Shown: positions 23,101 to 32,520 of the stretch, in pieces
How positions within the stretch are numbered: the first letter of the stretch is position 1
How the letters are laid out: every line of letters starts with the position of its first letter
Origin: Spirometra erinaceieuropaei
Taxonomy: Eukaryota; Platyhelminthes; Cestoda; Diphyllobothriidea; Diphyllobothriidae
DNA: 64,000 nt
Reading direction: 5' to 3'
Assembly: GCA_902702965.1 (NCBI GenBank)
Contig: CACRXP010000145.1
Location: 260,488 to 324,487, forward strand
The notes under the pieces: model-generated
Told to the model about the DNA's origin: nothing
The model's database searches: none
Seen by the model: the letters and a program-made list of their open reading frames with translations, nothing else
Made by a program: the position numbers and the translations under genes

Positions 23101-24202
23101 AGTGTATTATCTCAGCGGCGTCGACCTTCCCGAGCTTTTAGGCCTCTGTTAGTTTCAGTGAGCATTCCGCAGGGCCGTCGTCCCACATTCCTTCGGAGAT
23201 TGCAAGTGCTTCAAGTTAGCCTCCCTCAACCTCACCGGTACTGAAAACCGAGTTTTTCCTTCGACAGAAGCCATCCCCAAAATGCACTTTTTCCGTTTTT
23301 TCCTTTAGAACCCTTAAAAGGTGAGTCATTGCAATGGTTCGTAGTTTATTTGGTCTTTTTTGTTAATATCAGCCTGAGAATCACCCGGTGGGATGGTTAC
23401 TGGCTTTCCGAAAGTGCTTCCCGACTTTACTTCTGCCGGTTTTCCACTTAGAGCGAAGTAGTTTTCATAACACCAAGGCTTTGCCTCTACTCAGCTTTTC
23501 GTAGTGGTGGCTTCTGATAACCACTCATCAGCCGTCCCTCCCTCTTTCACGGAGACGAGCCCTGCGTGTACCAGTTAATTCCGTTAGTTTTGTTCTGTAC
23601 TCACCATGAGTGTTGATTAGACGACTAAAATGGCCTTTTCGCGGCCCTTTTCCGCCTATTTGTGCACTGATCCATGTGTGCTGGTCCTGCCCTTCAGATC
23701 GCGGATGCCCAGGCACATTCGGATTCGCTGGAGTGGCACTACTTGGGCATGCAGAGATCCCTCTTTCTGACAGTGTTTGTCTGCGTCGTTGCTGGTTTTC
23801 TACTCCTGTTGTCTTCTTGGTATCTGGAGGCGGCCAAAGAACGCGTCCACTTCATAATTGAAGGTAAGTCATCACGTTCGCTCGGTCGCTGAAATTGGCC
23901 ACAAACCGTATTTTGCAGATGACATGGCGTCCAGCGACTTGAACTGCATGGGGTTTGCTCTGCCTCTGTCTTGTCGCCACATTGCATGGCAGCGGCTACT
24001 TAAGTTCTCTCGTCCAATGGCTCACTTCTCGCGTCTAGAATCCCACCGTGCTCGCATTGTCGCTTACTTCTGTCATGTAATGCCTGCGAGTGAGGGCGAT
24101 GTCATTGCCGTCAGCCAGAAAAGAGACCTTTCTTTTGCCGTTGATCCTGCGCCTGTCCGGCTAGGCCATGACCAGACACTGCTTGGGTGGGGGAGGGCCT
24201 GA
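13992..24202 (+). CDS. SPNS1: Spinster homolog 1-like lysosomal transporter, nine exons
   Basis: CDS = join 13992-14169, 14203-14405, 14444-14595, 15203-15544, 16424-16619, 18555-18620, 20203-20301, 23698-23863, 23919-24202; 1686 bases, 561 residues (vertebrate SPNS1 is about 530). Each intron is GT-AG and all phases agree. Diagnostic sequence: [10 protein letters not shown] in helix 1, the MFS motif A loop [49 protein letters not shown], and [10 protein letters not shown] followed by HSLGDA. Spinster proteins are 12-helix MFS transporters; SPNS1 is reported to move lysophospholipids out of lysosomes with protons. The C-terminal tail after helix 12 (exon 9, about 94 residues) is the least certain part. 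A 3' splice-like site (cttcttttag) ends 20 bases before the ATG. The introns hold PLE, SINE and MITE-like repeats. It converges with the TMEM120 gene. Confidence 0.9.
14203..14405 (+). CDS. SPNS1: SPNS1-like exon 2
   Basis: Residues 60-127, helices 2 and 3 with motif A ([12 protein letters not shown]). Preceded by a 33-nt intron and followed by a 38-nt intron (14406-14443). The exon ends at the Asp of SSFVPPD. Confidence 0.9.
14444..14595 (+). CDS. SPNS1: SPNS1-like exon 3
   Basis: Residues 128-177. Starts [10 protein letters not shown] and carries the family signature [11 protein letters not shown] and FYFAVPVG. It ends with two bases of a Ser codon completed by exon 4 (S-GLGFVMGS). Confidence 0.9.
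14596..15202 (+). other. SPNS1-like intron 3
   Basis: 607 nt, gtcagt to catag. No repeat or gene recognised inside. Confidence 0.7.
15203..15544 (+). CDS. SPNS1: SPNS1-like exon 4
   Basis: Residues 178-291: [24 protein letters not shown], the [10 protein letters not shown] linker to the second half, and helix 7. It follows a 607-nt intron with acceptor ccatatccatag and ends TACAA before gtgaga. Confidence 0.9.
15545..16423 (+). other. SPNS1-like intron 4
   Basis: 879 nt, gtgaga to ttttag. No gene or repeat recognised inside. Confidence 0.7.
16424..16619 (+). CDS. SPNS1: SPNS1-like exon 5
   Basis: Residues 292-357, starting [17 protein letters not shown] and ending at YLCM. Acceptor gtctgtattttag, donor gtacgt. 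The following intron is 1935 nt. Confidence 0.88.
16620..18554 (+). other. SPNS1-like intron 5
   Basis: 1935 nt. Near 17155-17245 there is a diverged piece resembling the tail of the tRNA-headed SINE at 33409-34135 (ccattccagtgtcccttt). Otherwise nothing recognised. Confidence 0.65.
17155..17245 (+). repeat. Diverged SINE-1 tail fragment
   Basis: Contains accattccagtgtccctt, nearly the same as the SINE-1 tail at about 34070, and a weaker match before it. Short and old. Confidence 0.35.
18555..18620 (+). CDS. SPNS1: SPNS1-like exon 6 (66 bases)
   Basis: A 22-codon exon, [19 protein letters not shown] plus three residues, matching the NWA-x-VAD helix of SPNS proteins. Acceptor tttttcattttag, donor gtgagc; both phases are 0. 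Confidence 0.88.
18621..20202 (+). other. SPNS1-like intron 6
   Basis: 1582 nt, gtgagc to ttttag. Only short chance ORFs. Confidence 0.65.
20203..20301 (+). CDS. SPNS1: SPNS1-like exon 7 (99 bases)
   Basis: 33 codons: [16 protein letters not shown], then [14 protein letters not shown], the conserved segment between helices 10 and 11. Acceptor ccctttattttag, donor gtaagt. The Gly usual after GDA in the family is Ile here. Confidence 0.9.
20800..21096. mobile_element. MITE-like element with inverted ends and telomere-like core
   Basis: The left end gtaagatgtgg and tagccccacctg is mirrored at the right end (caggtggggcta, then ccacatcttac); the outer 11 and inner 12 bases are exact inverted matches with a few differing bases between. 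The element is about 297 bases with no ORF, typical of a non-autonomous DNA transposon. Its left half has degenerate TTAGGG-like units (gttagggtttaggattag at about 20880-20900). Flanks gtcttttct and gtcttctc are similar and might be a decayed target-site duplication. Confidence 0.6.
21196..21590 (-). pseudogene. Penelope-like element GIY-YIG endonuclease, C-terminal remnant
   Basis: Minus-strand protein with [19 protein letters not shown], then [23 protein letters not shown], and after a frameshift near 21340 [20 protein letters not shown] and LPW before a stop at 21196-21198. This order (YIG-RT-RRL, then a His-containing helix, then AEA-IG, LCAQK) is the C-terminal endonuclease of Penelope-like retroelements. 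The first Tyr of the YIG box is His here. No reverse transcriptase part is next to it. Confidence 0.65.
21911..22120 (-). repeat. SINE-2 family copy
   Basis: About 210 bases, colinear on the minus strand with 57858-58050 (plus). Shared blocks are a tRNA-like start (gtggcggat), cggtcctcag, aagacattgcca-type middle, gagggct and gatgacggca-type end, closing at catggcgaccg. Function as a short interspersed repeat is inferred from size, the tRNA-like head and dispersal. Confidence 0.55.
23698..23863 (+). CDS. SPNS1: SPNS1-like exon 8
   Basis: Residues 413-467 plus one base: [19 protein letters not shown], then a hydrophobic helix ([19 protein letters not shown]), and [11 protein letters not shown]. 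Joins exon 7 colinearly with family members. Acceptor ctgcccttcag, donor gtaagt. Confidence 0.85.
23919..24202 (+). CDS. SPNS1: SPNS1-like exon 9, C-terminal tail
   Basis: Follows a 55-nt intron with strong ends (gtaagt ... ttttgcag). Encodes about 94 cytosolic residues starting [12 protein letters not shown], with no similarity I recognise. The true stop could differ if a further intron exists, or if the exon 8 donor is not used (stop at 23890-23892 in that case). Confidence 0.55.
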
Positions 24203-24594
24203 CTGAGGAGTACTTTCCCGCACTGCACGGAGTCGAAGAGGGACGCTTCTACTCTCTCCACCGATTTCAGGGGTGTGCAGGATGATGGACAAAGTGTTGG
24301 CTGATAAAAGAAAACGTTCTGAATGTCGTAACACTGCTATGGCTTGGAAGAATCTCATGGATAACTGATTTGCCAAATTAGCACCTAGCCTCTGACAGTA
24401 GTGCCGCTGCATGTTCTATGCCTGACTATTCATAAAGTTCGTGAGCCTACTTCTTTTACAGTTTGCTTTCACTAAAAAACTGTTCACTACACAGCAACTG
24501 TGGACCCGCTGGTTACTTTGCAGCTAGGCTGAAACACAGGCCCCGGTCTTCCTGGGACTCCTGGTTCAGGTGTAGTCACGTTGACTTGCGTGTG
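24203..24594. other. Downstream of the SPNS1-like gene; no gene recognised
   Basis: Presumed 3' untranslated region and flank. No clear AATAAA found close to the stop. Confidence 0.4.
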
Positions 24595-24730
24595 AACTAG
24601 TCTATAGTGAGAGTAGACTTGCGCAGCACCTACTGCATTCACTCCTTCCCACCCGGACTCTGTGTCAAGGCAAAGTCAAGAAGACCGGAGGTGGGTGGTG
24701 CGGCCGAACCCGCGCCTTGGCGCTCCATCC
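24595..24730 (+). repeat. Family-3 dispersed repeat copy
   Basis: Carries cttgcgcagcacctactgc, cttcccacccggactc, and ggcaaagtcaagaagaccgg. The same order of blocks is found at 57010-57190 and more weakly at 40590-40740, 36600-36800 and 60190-60310, all on the plus strand. Confidence 0.5.
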
Positions 24731-25774
24731 CACACTCCCCGACCCACAAAAAACACTGAACCAGGATTTTTGACAACAACAACAACAAAAAAGACGCGGA
24801 TGACTGGGCAGCTATGCAGAAGACCAGTATATCGAGCGCGAGTGCGAGCGCATATGTCGACAGGTATCGGAGAACTGCCGGCGCACTCCAGGCTGAGAGG
24901 GCCATCGTTTGCTGGTCATGGCATTGCAGACTCCCACAAACCGCCCAGAAGGGTGACACACAACCCCGCATTTGGCTGGGCCATCACCCTTCAAAGGCTG
25001 GGTAACCAGTCAGTCAGCGACTGAAAGGCTCTACCCATTAAGTAAGATAAAAGTCACTTTGAGTAGGAGCCGCGACAGCCTTGCTCTCAGCCCATCAGTC
25101 CGCCACTCCACGCAAACACAAAACAGGGCAGATTGCGAAGACTAGGTTGAGGCGTCTGTTGGCAACCTTTCAAGCTACGGCGCCGGACGTGGAGGAAGTA
25201 GCGTGGTCGACAAGGCAGATTCCCAGATCAGAAGCCAGGTAAGACGGGTTGTATTGGACAACCTTTACTGCTGGGAGTGCGTACACAAAATTCTGCGAGC
25301 AGTCGCCGCGAGCGCGCTCACCAAGCAAACTGTTGTTTCTGTCCGCCTTCGAGGTGCTCAGACCCAGTGCGTGTGTCCTCCTTTCGTTGTCTCAGTGTCC
25401 GCCAGCCACTCAGAGGAGGGGCAACGTTGATTGGTTTCGAGCACTCGCGAGGCTAGTGACAAGCCTCGCGCGTCCGAAAAGGGGATCGACAAGGAGTGTG
25501 CGGCGGACAGGAAGACAGCGTGACAAAGGCGGAGGGCAAGGAGACGCAAACTGCAACAGGCGCACTATCGTAGTCTCAGACACGGATCACGCATGCAGCA
25601 GAGGGGCCGCCTAGAGACGGAGCCGAGAAGCACACTTCCTACTTACGTGAGATGTGGCAGTCAAGTGCTTGCAATGGTGATATTGTTGTGTAATGCGGTT
25701 GGCGGGGGATGTATGATGTAGGCAGTTGTCAACCGTAGGTTTTCGTGGACGCGTATGTGACCTAATAAGCCCAT
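24731..25774. other. No recognised gene
   Basis: About 1 kb of GC-rich sequence. The long plus-strand ORFs here follow from composition and have no recognisable domain. Confidence 0.4.
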
Positions 25775-28547
25775 GCGACAGTGTGATCGCCGGTGACGGG
25801 GATGGCGCGGGATTTGTGGCAGGGGCGAGAGTGGGGGAAGACGTAGACGTTGTCGGATTGATGGCGCATCGGGTTAGGTGTCCCACAAAACCAATGCGAG
25901 CGTGGAATGCGCATTGGCAGCAGGGGCATGTTAGAAGAAGCGAATGGTTGGCATTGAGGAGGGGCGGCACTTGTGATTTGCGAGTCTATCTTTTGGCTTT
26001 GGCGGCGACGATACGATTTGCCCCGTATACGGCAGCGCCAGTCTGTTCTGGGCGAGCACCGGTGGCGACAAGACGGAAAAGTTGTTTCAGCAGACGTGTG
26101 TCTTCCATCCTCATGAGATGGCGGCTCCAACGTAGTTGCAGTTGCCTCAGCATGGCCTGGTTGCTGAGTTTTTCGGTCCGTTCTAGATCTTTCATGCCTG
26201 GGATCCTGTCTTGCCATATCTCAAAAAGACGGCCTTTTACATGTTCAGTTTGGTATTCAATTGGAGACCGTGAAAATCCCACACGGAGTTCTGCATGCGG
26301 CCGAAGGTTTGGCTGGTTTTGGAGATCTGATGGGCCATTTCGTCGTCGATTCTGATGCAGCGTGACATTATGCTGCCCAGGTAGTTGAAGTTATCCACGG
26401 GCTTCGGTTCGGTGCTGTTGACGTGGATGCGAGGAACACTGTATTCAGTGTTCGATGGCTGTTGGTGTGCGATCACCGTCTTGTCCGTATTGGTAATCAG
26501 TCCGAAGCGGACGCAGCCAGGGGCGAAACGACCCATGTTCCGTTGCATATCTTCTTCGTTCGTGCTGTTGAACGAACAGTCGTCGACGAAGAGCAGCTCG
26601 TGGATAGTAGTTGTGGAGAGACGCGTCGTGACCTGCATTCGCCGCCTGTTGGGAAGGTATCCGTCGGTCATGTAGTCGATACGGATCCCGGGCACTCATC
26701 ACGGTAGGCGTCCATCAGCATAGCAGAGAAAATGAGGGCTGAAGAAGGTAGGCGCGAGTACGCAGTCCTGCTTCAATCTATTAGTCACCGCGAATACCTC
26801 GGACATTGCGCCGTTGTCCGTGACGCGGACCATCATCCCATCGTGGAGCTGATGTACCCTGAGGACAGCCGAACTTTTGCATGATTCTCCACAGAGGTTC
26901 GCGATCCACTGTGTTGAAGGCTCTCGTCAGATCCACAAAAATGGCGCTGAAGTTGGTCCGCATCTCCTGGCACTTCTCTTTTAGCTGGCGAGCGGCATAT
27001 TAGTGATTGCACGATGTCACCGGAATCCACATTGGCTTTCAGGCAGAAGTCCTTGCTCTAAGTGGCCGTTGAGACGATTGAGGAGTATGCGGGCGAAGAT
27101 CTTCCCAGCAATGTTGAATAGCGAGATGTCCCGTGATTGTTAGAGTTTCCGGTTCCCTTTGCGCTTGTACAGGTTGGGGATTGTTGCGTCCTTGAAATCC
27201 TGAGGAACCTGCTCGCGGTCACACACCTGAAATAGCGCCATCAGTCGGTGGCCGCCGTGCATGTAGGTTTCATCTGGGATCGCATCAGAGCTTTCCTCTT
27301 GGGGGGTTGTTGCGCGGCGCGGATGGGGGAGACGGTCGATGGCGGCGTCGGAGGTTGTGGAGGGATCCTCGAGGACGCTTCTTTAGTGTTCGGCCAAACG
27401 CTTCAGAATCTGCGACTTCGTTAAAAACGTTGGCTCATCGGATCTGAGAAGTGGCGCGGTCTCATTGGTTTGGCGGCGTAGATCGCCTTGATCGCAGCGA
27501 AGGAGTTCTTTGACCCGTTGCGGTCGGCGTATCCCTGGGTCTCCTCGGCCTTGCGAGCCATCCAGAAGTCCTGTATTATTTCTCGCAACCATTGCTGCGC
27601 AAGGCCTCGACCTTGACAGAAGGCCGCACTGTTCGCGTCAGTGGACGGTCGAGATAGGCTCTGTGCAGCCCGTTCTTCTCGACAGCAGGTTACTGACGGC
27701 GGCGTCTTTGCCGTCGGACCGGTCCTTGTGCTGGCGACACACACGGCCGACGCCACCCAGGGCGGTCGAATTAGTGATGTCCCGTAGTTGGCATCACCGA
27801 GACTTTACGGAGGCGTTCTCATCTGCTGCTGGCAGGTGCCCCAGCCGCTGGGTAAGTTGATTGCTGAAATGCAAACGGTGAGCAAGCAAAGACAGAGACA
27901 ACAGCTTACCTGGAGTCCTCTTACCTTGTGGCCTTCTGCGAGGTTGCAGACAGATCCTTATCTTGGAGATGAGGCGATGGTCCGTCCAGCCATCACCGTC
28001 GCAGATCGCCTTGATCACCACCACATCCTTCTGATCTCGCTGTAGGACTAGAACATAGTCCAGTAGTTGCCAGCGCCGCGATCGTGGGTGCATGCAGGGG
28101 GTCTTCTTCCACACCGGAAAGCGGAGAAAGATGTTGGTCAGCAGGAGGCGGTATTCAGAGCGGGTTCGCAGGAGGCCATTGTCATTACAGCCGGCCATTC
28201 CGTGAGGATCCAGCACTCCTCTCCAAGCAGCATGGTCGCGGACGTTTAAGTCTCCAGGGACAACCAACTTATCCGCCTTCAGTACAGACGCCAGGGGGAC
28301 GTGCAGGTCTTCGTAGAACTCAGACTTCACCTCGTCTGGACCGGCCATTGATGATGTTAACGAATTGCGATCCCCGAAGAGGCAGGCGCAGGCACGTCAG
28401 TCGACGGGCCGAGCAGTCGTCCCAAAATGTCGTTTCAGATAGCAAAGATGACGCCCGGGTCCCGTCACTCTGCCCTAGGGCGGCCGCTTCAGAAGAAGGT
28501 GTAGTCGGCACCCACCTCCTCCAGTTTACTTTTTTCGAGAACCGGGT
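25775..28547 (-). mobile_element. RTE-type LINE copy A, both ends missing
   Basis: Minus-strand RTE element starting inside the endonuclease (28547) and losing similarity to its neighbour copy at 25775, so about 300 bases of its 3' end are gone. Its start is fused directly to the 3' part of copy B. RTE elements carry one ORF with an endonuclease and a reverse transcriptase; copies in these flatworms add a Cys/His finger tail. Confidence 0.85.
25790..28547 (-). pseudogene. RTE copy A endonuclease-reverse transcriptase, decayed
   Basis: From the 5' side: the endonuclease (KADKLVVPGDLNVRDHAAW near 28250, lacking residues present in copy B; DGDGWTDHRLISKI near 27990), a linker with SQILKRLAEH (about 27395), then the reverse transcriptase: a VDLTRAFNTVDREPLWRIM piece at about 26930, the catalytic box reading LLFVDDC at about 26600, and HVNSTEPKPVDNFNYLGSIM near 26395. 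The C-terminal part reads RWQDRIPGMKDLERT-like sequence near 26215 and ends in a zinc finger, CPCCQCAFHARIGFVGHL, near 25905. Many frameshifts and stops. Confidence 0.8.
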
Positions 28548-28559
28548 GAAGTAGGGGGG

Positions 28560-31500
28560 CAGTGAAGTCAGTTGAGGCGGGTGCGGCGACTGTAGATTGG
28601 TGCTCCAGGCAATAGTTCGCCATCCTCCGTGCAATGGATTCGCAAGTGACCGACCAGACCGATGTGTGAGGTGAATGTGCGATTGCAATGGGGGCTGGCA
28701 TGGGCCGAGTCCACATGGCTGAAGGTGGGAGTGTTGGTGGTGATGGGTCATCAGAAGTCGTCTGATCGGTGTTTGAAGTCGTGGTGGTGGTGGTGGTGCT
28801 GGCCGCTGCGGTCGATGCAGGGGCTGGAGCAGGGCAGGTGGTGGGGGGCGGGGTAGCGACAGTGTGATCGCCGGTGACGGGGGTGGCGGTTGGCGCGGGA
28901 TCTGTGGCAGGGGCGAGTAGGAGAAAAGGTAGACGTTGTAGGGTTGATGGCGCATCGGGTTAGGTGTCACACAAGACCAATTCGAACGTGGAATGCGCAT
29001 TAATAGCGCGGGCATGTTAGAGGAAGCGAATGGTTGGCATTAAGGAGGTGAGGCACTTGCGATTTGCGAGCCTACCTTTTGGCATTGGCGTCGACGATCC
29101 GAGTTGCCCCTATACGGCAGCGCCAGGCTGTTCTGGGCGAGCGCCGGTGGCGACAACACAGAGGAGTTGTTTAGGCAGAAGTGTATCTTCCATCATCACG
29201 AGATGGCCGCTCCAGCATGGCCTCAGCATGGCGCAGATGCTTAGTTTTCCGGTCCGTTGCGTTTTCCATGTCTGGGATCCTGTTTTGCCATCTCGGAAAG
29301 ACAGCCTTGTACATCATTAGTTTGGTATTTACTTAGAGGCCGTGGCAATTCCACACGAAGTTCTGCATGAGGCCGAAAGTTTCGCTGGTTTTGGAAATCC
29401 AATGGGCCATTTCGTCGTCGATTCTGATGCAGCGTGACATTATGCTGCCCCGGTAGTTGAAGTCATCCACGGGTTTTGGTTCGGTGCCATTGACGTGGAT
29501 GCGAGGGACACTGCATTCAGCGTTCGATGGCTGTTGGTTCGCGATCACCGTCTTGTCCGTATTGATGATCAGTCCGAAGCGTACGCAGTCAGGGTCGAAA
29601 AGATCCATGTTCCGTTGCATATCTTCTTCGTTCGTGCTGTTGACCGCGCAGTCGTCGACGAAGAGCAGCTTGTGGATAGTAATGGAGAGACGCGTCGTAG
29701 CCGGCATTTGCCGCCTGTTGAGAAGGTACCCGTCTGTCTTGTAGTCGATGCGGATTCCGGGCACTCATCACGGTAGGCGTCCATCAGCATGGCAGAGAAC
29801 ACGAAGGCTGAAGAAGATGGGCGCGAGTACGCAGTCCTGCTTTACTCTATTAGTCACTGCGAATGCCTCTGAGACAGCTCCGTTGTCCGTGACTCGCGCC
29901 ATCATGCCTTCGTGGAGCTGACGTACGATGTGGGTGAATCGCTCGTGACAGTCGAACTTTTGCATAATTATCCAAAAGGTTCGCGATCCACTGTGTCGAA
30001 GGCTCTTGTCAAATCCACAAAAATGATGCAGAAGTTGGTCCGCATCTCCTGGCACTTCTCTTTCAGCCGGCGGGCGGCAAAAATCATTAGCGGTTGCGCG
30101 GTGTCACCGGAATCCACATTGGCTTTCCGGCAGAAGTCCTTGTTCTAGGTGGCCGTTGAGACGATTGAGGAGCATTCGGGCTAAGATCTTTCCGGCAATG
30201 TTGAATAGCGAGATGTCCCCGTGATTTTTAGAGAGTTGCCGGTTCCCTTTGCGCTTGTACAGATGGGGGATGGTTGCGTCCTTGGAATTCTGAGGAACCT
30301 GCTGGCGGTGACACACCTCCTGAAATGGCGCCGTCAGTTGGTCCATCAGTTGGTGGCCACCGTGCTTGTAGGTTTCAGCTGGGATCGCATCGGAGGCGAG
30401 TGCTTTCCTGCAGGAGAGTTGTTGCGCGGCACGGATGGGAGAGCCGGTCGATGGCGACGTCGGAGGTTGTGGAGGGACCCTTGAGGACGCTTGTGTAGTG
30501 CTCGGCCAAACGCTTCAGAATCTGCGACTTCTCCGTCAAAAGCGTTGGTTCATCGGATCTGAGAAGCGGCGCGGTTTCTTTGATTTGGGGGGCGTAGATC
30601 ACCCTGATCGCAGCGAAGAAGTCATTTGACCCGTTGCGGTCGGCATATCCCTAGGTCTCCTCGGCCTCGCGAGCCATCTAGAAGTCCTGTATTATTTCTC
30701 GCAATCAGTTCTGCGCAAGGCCGCGACATTGACAGAAGGCCGCTTTGTTCGCGTCGGTGGACGGTCGAGATACGCTCTGTCCTTCTCGGCGACCAGGTTA
30801 CTGATGGCGGCGTCGTTGCCGTCGAACCAGTCCTTGTGTTGGCGACGCACACGGCCGAGGCCACCCAGGGCGGTCGAATTAATGGTGTTCCGTGGTTGGC
30901 ACTATGGAGACTTCACGGAGGCGTTTTCATCTGCTACTGGCAGGTGTCCCAGCCGCTGGGTCAGTTGATTGCTGAAATGCAAACGGTAAGCAAGCAAAGA
31001 CAGAGACAACAGCTTACATAGAGGTCTCTTACCTTGTGGTTTTCGGCGAGGTTGCAGACAGAGCCTTATCTTGGAGATGAGGCGATGGTCCGTCCAGCCA
31101 TCACCGTCGCAGATCGCCTTGATCACCACCACATCCTGCTGACCTCTCCGCAAGACGAAAACATGGTCCAGTAGTTCCCAGCACCACGATCGTGGGTGCA
31201 TCCAGGGGCCTTCTTCCACATCGGTGTGCGGAAAAAAGATGTTGGTCAGCAGGAGGCGGTATTCAGTGCGGGTTCGCAGAAGGAGGCCATTGTCATTACA
31301 GCCAGCCGTTCCGTGAGGACCCAGCACTCCCCTCCAAGCAGCATTGTCTGTGCCGACGCGGACGTTAAAGTCTCCAGGGACAATCAACTTATCGGTCTTC
31401 AGTACAGACGCCAGGGGGACGTGCACGTCTTCGTAGAACTCAGACTTCACCTCGTCTGGGCCGGCCATTGATGATGTTAACGAATTGGGATCCCCGAAGA

Positions 31501-31828
31501 GGCAGGCGCAGACACATCAGTCGGTCGTTAATGCGTGCAACAGACAGAGCAGTCGTCCCACAATGTCGTTTCGGATAGCAAAGATGACGCCCGGGTCCCG
31601 TCGCTCCGCCCTAGGGCGGCCGCTTCAGAAGAAGGTGTAGCCGGCACCCACCACCTCCAGTTTCCTTTGTTCGAGAACCGGGTCTCGCTGAGCGCATCGA
31701 TGTAAACCTTGCATAACACCAGTTCCCGAGCGATTAGCGCCGTTCTTCGTTCCGGCCGGTTGCTCCTTGGATTATCCAAAAGGGAACGAACATTCCAGGC
31801 TGCCATGGTGATCGGATCCACTCCAGCC
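28560..31828 (-). pseudogene. RTE copy B endonuclease-reverse transcriptase with finger tail, decayed
   Basis: Starts near 31821 with WNVRSLLDNPRSNRPERR and LSETRFSNKG, the endonuclease N-terminus. Continues with TDKLIVPGDFNVRVGTDN (about 31395) and DGDGWTDHRLISKI (about 31105), the linker TEKSQILKRLAEHYTSVLKG (about 30525), then the reverse transcriptase: ATIPHLYKRKGNRQL (about 30275), LNRLNGHLEQGLLPESQCGF (about 30165), VTDNGAVSEAFAVTN (about 29895) and the catalytic LLFVDDC (about 29670). Fingers follow at about 28990 and 28690 (HCNRTFTSHIGLVGHL). Frames change repeatedly; no activity expected. Confidence 0.8.
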
Positions 31829-32520
31829 TGTGAGGTGGGACGGAGGGAAGGAGGAGGAGAAAGAGAGAGTATTTCGCCTTGTGTTTTGGTTTCAACCGCA
31901 TGTTTAGCAGTCTGTGAGCCTCGGTCTGCGCTCAGATGTCGTGAACCGTGGTTTGTTCAGGGCACCTTTCATAGTCACCTCGCGGGGAGGGCAGTGCTAT
32001 TCCTAAATAGATCTTTGTCGCATCAGACGGATACCGCTCACCATTATGGGTCGCGGGGTTTAGTGAGAAAACCACTAATGGCCTGGGCCGCCTATGTTTT
32101 GGCTGTCGCTCTCGCCGTAGGACTTTTGACCGTTGGGGAAGAGAGTAGAGAGAGTGAAGGGCAGAGAAAAGGTGGAAAAGAGTAGAATGTGGCAGGTCTT
32201 CCAGCCACAGGTTAGAAGCCTGCTGGGTGCTGAAATGAAGAGGTGGACAGGCAAGGATAACCAAGCGGTATTTAGCTTACCTGGGGGGTCACTTACCTTG
32301 TGGCCACCTGCGAGATTGCAGACGGAGCCTCATCTTGGAGATGGCAATGTGGTGATCCGTACGGCTACCGGCTGTGGAAGAGGGGCAGAATTACCGCGTG
32401 TAGAAATACACACACTGATACCCTCATCTGGTTTAGCCCGCCGGTGGAGGCGGTTACCGGGTGTGGCCGCTAAGCGGAGCCTAGCTTCCAGGAGCCACAT
32501 GCGAGAGTTGTGTGCCAGTT
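31829..32520 (-). other. RTE copy B 5' untranslated region
   Basis: About 690 bases before the first endonuclease methionine on the minus strand. It holds a GC-rich segment (ccaccggcgggctaaaccag at about 32440) and an internal copy of part of the endonuclease (32275-32370). RTE elements use such regions as internal promoters; no promoter motif was proved. Confidence 0.5.
32275..32370 (-). repeat. Endonuclease-derived segment inside the RTE 5' UTR
   Basis: Plus-strand text cttaccttgtgg, then gcgag, ttgcagac and catcttggagatg repeats in the same order at 31025-31080 (copy B endonuclease) and 27910-27970 (copy A endonuclease). About 70-95 bases at roughly three of four positions. Confidence 0.6.

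Larger units (their letters stand above)
20302..23697 (+). other. SPNS1-like intron 7, repeat-rich
   Basis: 3396 nt. Contains a MITE-like element (20800-21096), a Penelope-type endonuclease remnant (21196-21590, minus) and a SINE-2 copy (21911-22120, minus). The remainder, 22121-23697, shows nothing recognisable. Confidence 0.7.
28548..32520 (-). mobile_element. RTE-type LINE copy B, nearly full length
   Basis: Minus-strand element with about 700 bases of 5' untranslated region (32520-31829), the endonuclease-reverse transcriptase ORF, and a 3' end cut inside the third zinc finger at 28548, where copy A begins. Same subfamily as copy A by shared diagnostic changes. The exact 5' end is an estimate. 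Confidence 0.8.

Noticed and set aside
24662..25614. Plus-strand ORFs of 120 codons with polar composition
   Set aside because: GC-rich sequence with overlapping ORFs in several frames and a repeat copy inside; no domain.
25726..26355. 209-codon plus-strand ORF
   Set aside because: Antisense of the RTE reverse transcriptase C-terminus and finger tail.
28084..28554. 156-codon plus-strand ORF
   Set aside because: Antisense shadow of the RTE copy A endonuclease.
31709..32185. 158-codon plus-strand ORF with a hydrophobic end
   Set aside because: Antisense of the RTE copy B start and 5' UTR; no splice or start support.
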